Below, in pieces: positions 59,680-64,000 of a stretch of 64,000 nt of DNA; within the stretch, counting starts at the first letter, position 1, and every line of letters begins with the position of its first letter. The position numbers were made by a program, and so were the translations under genes. Under the pieces are notes generated by a model, which was given only the letters and a program-made list of their open reading frames with translations, did not search any database and had not been told where the DNA came from. The DNA lies in the NCBI RefSeq assembly GCF_018324685.1, contig NZ_AP023354.1, positions 4,402,001-4,466,000 of the forward strand, written 5' to 3'. The stretch is from Actinocatenispora sera. GTDB lineage: Bacteria; Actinomycetota; Actinomycetes; Mycobacteriales; Micromonosporaceae.

Positions 59680-60906
59680 GTGGGTGCCGCGGTCGCGGAT
59701 GCGCACCGGCGCGAGTGGGCCTTCGTGCTCGCCGCGACGGTGCGGGTCACCCGCGATCTGGACCTGGCCGAGGAGTGCGTCCAGGACGCCTACGCGAAGG
59801 CGCTGACCGCCTGGCCGGCCACGGGCATCCCGCGCAACACCGGTGCCTGGCTGACCACGACGGCGCGGCGCCGCGCGCTGGACCTGCTGCGGCGGCAGGC
59901 CACCGCGGCCCGCGCGCTGCCGCTGCTCGTCGAGAACAGCCTCGACGAGGCCGAGCCGCAGCGGCGCACCGGCGGCATCGCCGACGACCGGCTGCGGCTG
60001 GTGTTCGTCTGCTGCCACCCGACCCTCTCCCGCGATGCCCAGGTGGCCCTGACCCTGCGGCTGCTGTGCGGGCTGTCCACCGCGGAAGTGGCCCGCGCCT
60101 TCCTGGTCGGCGAGCCGACCATGTCCGCCCGGATCACTCGCGCCAAGAAGAAGATCGCCCAGGCGCGGATCCCGTACCGGGTGCCCGCGCCGGCGGAACT
60201 CCCCGGCCGGGTGGCGTCGGTCTGCGAGGTGGTGCACCTGCTGTTCACCACCGGCCACGCCGCCCCGACCGGTACCGAGTTGATCCGCCGCGATCTGGTC
60301 GAGCGGGCTCTCGACCTGGCCCGGATGCTGCACACGCTGCTCCCCGGCAGCGCCGACGTCGCCGGGCTGCTGGCGCTGATCCTGCTCACCGACGCGCGCC
60401 GGGACGCCCGGCTGGACGAGCACGGCCAGCCCGTGCAACTCGCCGAGCAGAACCGGGGCCGCTGGGACCACGGCGCGATCACGGAGGGGGTGGCGCTGGC
60501 GCGCGACGCCCTGCGCGCCCGGCCGCCGGGACGGTTCGCGTTGATGGCCGCCATCGCCGCGGTGCACGACGAGGCCGAGAGCTGGGACGCCACCGACTGG
60601 CGCGAGATCGTCGGCCTCTACGACCTGCTGGTGGACCTGTGGCCCTCCCCGGTGGTCGCGCTCAACCGCGCCGTGGCGGTCGGGTTCGCCGACGGCCCCG
60701 CCGCCGGGCTCGCCGCACTCGACCCGCTCGCCGACGAGCGGCAGCTCGCCGGCTACGGCTACCTCGCCGCCGCCCGCGCCGAGTTCCTCGCGCGGCTCGG
60801 GCGCATCCGGGACGCCCGCGCTGCGTACGAGGAGGCGCTGCGGCTGACCGGGAACGCGGCCGAGCGTGCCCACCTCGCCCGCCGCCTCGACGAACTCACC
60901 GAGTGA
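59680..60906 (+). CDS. ECF42-type sigma factor with C-terminal TPR-like extension
   Basis: 408 residues. Sigma-2 (RREWAFVLAATVRVTRDLDLAEECVQDAYAKAL) and sigma-4 (LLCGLSTAEVARAFLVGEPTMSARITRAKKKI) are in the first 190 residues. The long C-terminal part carries VVALNRAVAVGFADGPAAGL, the DGPAAGL-containing signature of ECF42, and ends in a TPR-like helix pair (ARIRDARAAYEEALRLTG-like). No anti-sigma factor is adjacent, as expected for this group. GTG 59680 is preferred to GTG 59659 because of GAGAGGGGA. Confidence 0.9.
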   Translation: MGAAVADAHRREWAFVLAATVRVTRDLDLAEECVQDAYAKALTAWPATGIPRNTGAWLTTTARRRALDLLRRQATAARALPLLVENSLDEAEPQRRTGGIADDRLRLVFVCCHPTLSRDAQVALTLRLLCGLSTAEVARAFLVGEPTMSARITRAKKKIAQARIPYRVPAPAELPGRVASVCEVVHLLFTTGHAAPTGTELIRRDLVERALDLARMLHTLLPGSADVAGLLALILLTDARRDARLDEHGQPVQLAEQNRGRWDHGAITEGVALARDALRARPPGRFALMAAIAAVHDEAESWDATDWREIVGLYDLLVDLWPSPVVALNRAVAVGFADGPAAGLAALDPLADERQLAGYGYLAAARAEFLARLGRIRDARAAYEEALRLTGNAAERAHLARRLDELTE

Positions 60907-60916
60907 CCCGGGTGCT

Positions 60917-62137
60917 TCAGCGGGCTTGCAGGGTCAGCTCGGCCGGGGCGGTCACCGGCGGGTAGACGTTCGGCAGGTACCGGACGGTCTGCGCGACGCC
61001 GTCGAGGGTGACGGTGGTCAGCGCCTGCACCGGCTCGCTGGTCGGTCCGAGGCCGGCGGTACGGATCAGCGCATGGTCGTCGTCCAGCCACCAGCCGGGG
61101 GTGGCCCAGCCGTCGAGATCGGTGGCGATCCGGGCCCGTACCCTGCCGGTCGCGACCGCGACGATCTGCAGCTGCGGGCGACCGGTGCCGGCGCGGTTGC
61201 TGATCCCGTGGACGAGCACGTACCGGCCGTCCGGCGACCAGCTGCCGGTGCCGTACACCAGGCCGCGGATCGGCAGCGTGGCACGGGGTCGGCCGCTGCG
61301 GTCGAACAACTGGAGGTGGTCGACCAGGTCCGGGGTCGCCTCCGACATGTTGCCCCGGTCGGCGATGGTCAGGACCACCCGGCTGGCATCGCGGTTCCAG
61401 GTGAACATCACCTGGCTGGTGTCGTACTTCGTATGGTCGACCCAGTGCACGGTGGCCCGCAGGCTCACGGCGTCGATCAGGACGAACCCGAGGGAGTGCG
61501 CCGGGTCGATCTTGCCGGACACGGTGAACAGCACCGTCGAACCGTCCGGTGACCACTGCGGTGACGACGGTTGGTAGCCGTCCATGGACAGCGGCGTCAG
61601 CTGCCCGGTGGCGATGTCCAACATCCCCGGCCGGTACGGGAAGGTCTGGCCGAGCACGACGGCGCGCTTGCCGTCCGGCGACGGCACCGCCGCGTCGTAG
61701 CCGACCCGCACGTACCGGTGGTGCGCCTGGTCCCACAGCACGCTCGGATGCGACGGGGTGCCCTGCGCGCTGGCGAAACCGGTCACCGCGTACGGCCCGA
61801 CCGTGACGAGCCGTTGCGGCAGCAGCACCGAGCCGGGGTGCGGGTACTCGGTCTGCGCCGGCGCGACCACCCGCGGCGGTGGGGCGGACGCCGACGGCGA
61901 CCTCGACGCCGCCGGGGCCGGGGCGGCGTGCCGGGACGGACCGGGACGATGCCGGTCGAGTACCAGCGGGACGGTCCCGGCGAGCGCGACCACCACGACC
62001 GCGACGCCCGCCACCACGGTCCGGCGGCGCCGTCGCCGACGCGCCGTTCGCAGCGCGGCCGGGCCCAGGTCCACCGACCTGGCCTGATCGGCCACCGCCT
62101 GCAACGTGTCCCGCAGCGCCTCGTCCATGCGTGTCAC
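60917..62137 (-). CDS. membrane-anchored TolB-like beta-propeller protein
   Basis: 406 residues. A cytoplasmic N-terminus (MDEALRDTLQAVADQARSVDL, then six arginines), one membrane helix (about 40-60) and a Pro/Ser linker lead to an outer beta-propeller with PSSPQWSPDGSTVLFTVSG and YGTGSWSPDGRYVLVHGIS repeats typical of TolB/WD40-like domains. GTG 62137 overlaps the stop of the sigma-factor gene (GTGA), so the two are cotranslated. It is probably the membrane partner or anti-sigma-like regulator of that factor, by context. Confidence 0.82.
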   Translation of the reverse strand: MTRMDEALRDTLQAVADQARSVDLGPAALRTARRRRRRRTVVAGVAVVVVALAGTVPLVLDRHRPGPSRHAAPAPAASRSPSASAPPPRVVAPAQTEYPHPGSVLLPQRLVTVGPYAVTGFASAQGTPSHPSVLWDQAHHRYVRVGYDAAVPSPDGKRAVVLGQTFPYRPGMLDIATGQLTPLSMDGYQPSSPQWSPDGSTVLFTVSGKIDPAHSLGFVLIDAVSLRATVHWVDHTKYDTSQVMFTWNRDASRVVLTIADRGNMSEATPDLVDHLQLFDRSGRPRATLPIRGLVYGTGSWSPDGRYVLVHGISNRAGTGRPQLQIVAVATGRVRARIATDLDGWATPGWWLDDDHALIRTAGLGPTSEPVQALTTVTLDGVAQTVRYLPNVYPPVTAPAELTLQAR

Positions 62138-62649
62138 GGCCCGACCCCCTCGGCGTCCAACAACTCCCGCAGCTCGGGGGCGACCACCCGCAGCCGGGCG
62201 AGCGCGCGGGAGGTCTGGCTCGCCACGGTGCCGGGGCGGCAGCCGAGGATCTCGGCCACCTCCCGTTCGCTCCGGTCCTCCAGGTAGCGCAGCACGAGCA
62301 CCGCCCGCTGCCGATGGCCGAGCCGGGACAGCCCGCCGTACAGCACCAGCCGCATCGTGCTCGCGGTCGTGCTGTCCGGCGCCAGCCGGTCCGGCAGCGC
62401 TCCGGTCGGCGTTTCGTGCGTCGAGCGTCGCCGCCACCAGGAGGCGAACTCGTGGTAGAGCACCTTGCGCGCGTACGGCTCGGGATCGGTACGGATGCGT
62501 CGCCAGCTCGCGGCGGTCTTCGCCAGCGCGGCCTGGACCAGGTCCTCGGCGCTCTGCTGCTGGCCGCTCAGCGCATACGCGGAGCGAAGGAGCGCGACGG
62601 TCCGGGTCCGCGCGAACTCCAGGAACTCCCGCTCTGCCACCGAGTCCAT
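62134..62649 (-). CDS. SigE-family ECF sigma factor
   Basis: 171 residues. EREFLEFARTRTVALLRSAYALSGQQQSAEDLVQAALAKTAASW is sigma-2 of the actinobacterial SigE family, and LGHRQRAVLVLRYLEDRSEREVAEILGCRPGTVASQTSRALARLR is sigma-4. ATG 62649 is preceded by GAGGGGGTG. The family is numerous in Micromonosporaceae and Streptomyces and is generally cotranscribed with a membrane protein, as here. The promoter it reads is unknown. Confidence 0.9.
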   Translation of the reverse strand: MDSVAEREFLEFARTRTVALLRSAYALSGQQQSAEDLVQAALAKTAASWRRIRTDPEPYARKVLYHEFASWWRRRSTHETPTGALPDRLAPDSTTASTMRLVLYGGLSRLGHRQRAVLVLRYLEDRSEREVAEILGCRPGTVASQTSRALARLRVVAPELRELLDAEGVGP

Positions 62650-62840
62650 CGACACCCCCTCACGGGAATGACGCGCCACGCCCTCCGATACCTTGCACCT
62701 GCCCCGCCGCTTTCTGCGTCAGGGGGGCCGCTGCTCGCCATCCGGTGGGGCACCCGCGCGGGCGCATCGAGCCCCGGTACGAGGATGCGCCCGGTGCCGT
62801 GGGGTCTCGCGTGTCCGGGCCGGGACGGCCGGACACGACG

Positions 62841-62874
62841 GTGGCCCGCACCCGGGTCAGCGGGTACGGGCCAC
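62841..62874 (-). terminator. hairpin after the small lipoprotein gene
   Basis: GTGGCCCGCACCCG (62841-62854) pairs with CGGGTACGGGCCAC (62861-62874) with one mismatch, 5 bp beyond the minus-strand lipoprotein stop codon. Confidence 0.72.
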
Positions 62875-62879
62875 CGGGG

Positions 62880-63185
62880 TCACTTGACCTTGTCGGCGCA
62901 CTTCTGGCCGGCGGCCTCGGCGTCCTTGCTGTCCATGCCGCCCACGTAGTCGATTCGGATCTTGCCGTCCACGTACTTCTGCAGGTCGTCCTTGTCGCCG
63001 TACTTGAGCATCGCGTCGGCGAAGCAGTCGGTGACCGAGCTGGGCAGGCCCTTGAAGTCCGACTCGGTCTTCAGCTTGGCGGTCAGGTCCGACTTGTCGA
63101 CACCGCCGCAGGCGGTCAGGCCGAACGCGAGGCCGACACCGACGGCGGTGAGTACGACGGAACGGACGAGAGTGGAGCGCATCAT
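62880..63185 (-). CDS. small secreted lipoprotein
   Basis: 101 residues. A signal peptide ends in lipobox LTAC (Cys26), giving a mature domain of about 75 residues with a second cysteine pair (DCFADAML and QKCADKV) that may form a disulfide. The domain DLTAKLKTESDFKGLPSSVTDCF is helical and resembles small actinobacterial lipoproteins of unknown function. AAAGG precedes the start. A single gene with its own terminator. Confidence 0.78.
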   Translation of the reverse strand: MMRSTLVRSVVLTAVGVGLAFGLTACGGVDKSDLTAKLKTESDFKGLPSSVTDCFADAMLKYGDKDDLQKYVDGKIRIDYVGGMDSKDAEAAGQKCADKVK

Positions 63186-63216
63186 GGTGCCTTTCGAGGG
63201 ATTCGGTTCGGGGGAG

Positions 63217-63759
63217 TCAGGCGGTACGGGTGGCCCTGCGCGCGGCCTTGCGGGCCTTCGCGTAGCGGCCGACTGCGGGAAGGAACAGCAGCGTCGGGAT
63301 CGCGAGCGACAGGATTACCAGCAGCACCGTGGTGACGGTGAAGCCGGCCGGTCCGGTGCCGAGGGTGGTCAGCCGGGTCGTGTCGCTGAGCAGCAGTACC
63401 AGGGTGACGAGCACCCGGGCCCAGGTGGCGCCGTTGCGGGCGAAGGCCGCGAACAGCAGCGCGAAACCGATCGCGACCAGGTCCAGGACGGCCCGGTTGA
63501 CCAGCAGCCCGTACGCGGTGTCGACGGCGTCGGCGTGGTCGAACGCGCCGGCCGCGTGTTCGCTGAGATAGGAGCTGCCGGCACTTTCGACGAAGTCGCG
63601 ACCGGTCGCGAAGACGACGACCGCACCGACGACGGCGACGAGCGCGGCGGCCAGCATCGCGTACCACGCGACGCGCAGTACGGTGGGTCGTGCGACCGGC
63701 GGCCCGGCGGGCACGACGCCACCGATGGGCGCGGTGTAGGCCGGCTGTTGTGTTGCCAT
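63217..63759 (-). CDS. four-helix membrane protein, hypothetical
   Basis: 180 residues. A Pro/Gln-rich N-terminus is followed by hydrophobic segments at about 28-50, 88-105, 113-127 and 135-160, with a polar loop between the first and second (GRDFVESAGSSYLSEHAAGAFDHADAVD). The C-terminus is basic (RYAKARKAARRATR). No conserved enzymatic motif is seen. It precedes the small lipoprotein gene by 31 bp on the same strand, so the two are probably one operon. Confidence 0.7.
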   Translation of the reverse strand: MATQQPAYTAPIGGVVPAGPPVARPTVLRVAWYAMLAAALVAVVGAVVVFATGRDFVESAGSSYLSEHAAGAFDHADAVDTAYGLLVNRAVLDLVAIGFALLFAAFARNGATWARVLVTLVLLLSDTTRLTTLGTGPAGFTVTTVLLVILSLAIPTLLFLPAVGRYAKARKAARRATRTA

Positions 63760-63875
63760 GGTTGCGGTGAACTCCAGACATGATGGTCGGGAAGACGTCG
63801 TTCTCCCCGGGTGCGCAGAGTGTCGACGGGCCCGCCACACCGGCGCCACATCGCCGCCACACGCGCCGGCGCGCG

Positions 63876-64000
63876 TCAGTCGGTGGTGTTCCCGGCGGCC
63901 AGGCGCAGCAGCAGGCGGGTGGACAGGGTGCGCGGCGCGCCGGTCCCGTCGTACCCGTCGAGACCGGCCGCCTCGGCCCGGGCCCGCTCGGCGTCGGCGG
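63876..64000 (-). CDS. C-terminal end of an unidentified protein (partial)
   Basis: On the minus strand an open frame enters from the window edge and ends with TGA at 63876-63878. About 40 residues are visible, including ERARAEAAGLDGYDGTG and LSTRLLLRLAAGNTTD. GC-ending codons and the strand shared with the neighbouring genes support a real gene. The family cannot be told from the tail alone. Confidence 0.6.
   Translation of the reverse strand, partial: ADAERARAEAAGLDGYDGTGAPRTLSTRLLLRLAAGNTTD

Overview
The window is 64 kb of very GC-rich, densely coding chromosome from a filamentous actinomycete. Supporting signs are an SsgA-type sporulation regulator, many GTG starts with strong Shine-Dalgarno sites, a furA-katG operon, a Gly-Cys-Val tRNA array, ECF41 and ECF42 sigma factors and several secreted glycan hydrolases. 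The family is probably Micromonosporaceae; that is a low-confidence guess from gene style and from the striking frequency of GGTACC. No rRNA, CRISPR array, phage structural gene or large biosynthetic cluster is visible.

Layout. Positions 1-5.2 kb hold an MmpS-like membrane protein, tRNA-Val(CAC), an SsgA-like protein, an ArsR regulator with a repetitive N-terminal extension, a DinB-like protein and a CapA lipoprotein. At 5.3-5.6 kb lie tRNA-Gly, tRNA-Cys and tRNA-Val(GAC). A 7.8-kb genomic island follows the tRNA-Val gene (about 5572-13345). The last 45 bp of that tRNA gene are repeated exactly at the far end. The island holds a decayed tyrosine integrase, an IS256-family and two IS5-family elements, and two AT-rich genes that look like antiphage cargo: a HEPN-motif protein with an Ig/PKD-like tail and a TIR-domain protein. 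A 200-bp GC-rich direct repeat lies on both sides of the HEPN gene.

From 13.4 kb the ordinary chromosome resumes. It carries a GH18 chitinase-like protein, a SecDF-P1-like protein, a heme peroxidase/VOC operon, cupin, TMEM175 channel, an ECF41 sigma factor with a type II NADH dehydrogenase, katG with furA, GH76 and DUF5829 secreted proteins, and an RmlB-like dehydratase. At 28-35 kb is a sugar and cell-wall recycling neighbourhood: DeoR regulator, MFS transporter, metallo-hydrolase, HAD phosphatase, NagZ-type GH3 and ROK kinase. At 35-47 kb are a lipoprotein, GH25 lysozyme, two AIM24 proteins, response regulators with a CHASE3 histidine kinase, an FhuF-like Fe-S protein, an FHA protein, CobT, a DivIVA-like coiled-coil protein and an MFS exporter.

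From 48-64 kb come xylulokinase, DinB, a TetR/SRPBCC divergent pair sharing a perfect 34-bp palindrome, a GAF-SpoIIE phosphatase, a second GH3, an AAA ATPase, DUF1992, an esterase, two NmrA-like proteins around tRNA-Leu(GAG), a YCII/ECF42 pair, a SigE-family sigma factor with a membrane beta-propeller protein, and small lipoprotein and membrane proteins. The most interesting parts are the island with its repeat-flanked defence-like cargo, several unusual palindromic operators, and three tiny ORFs whose stop codons overlap the start of the following gene.
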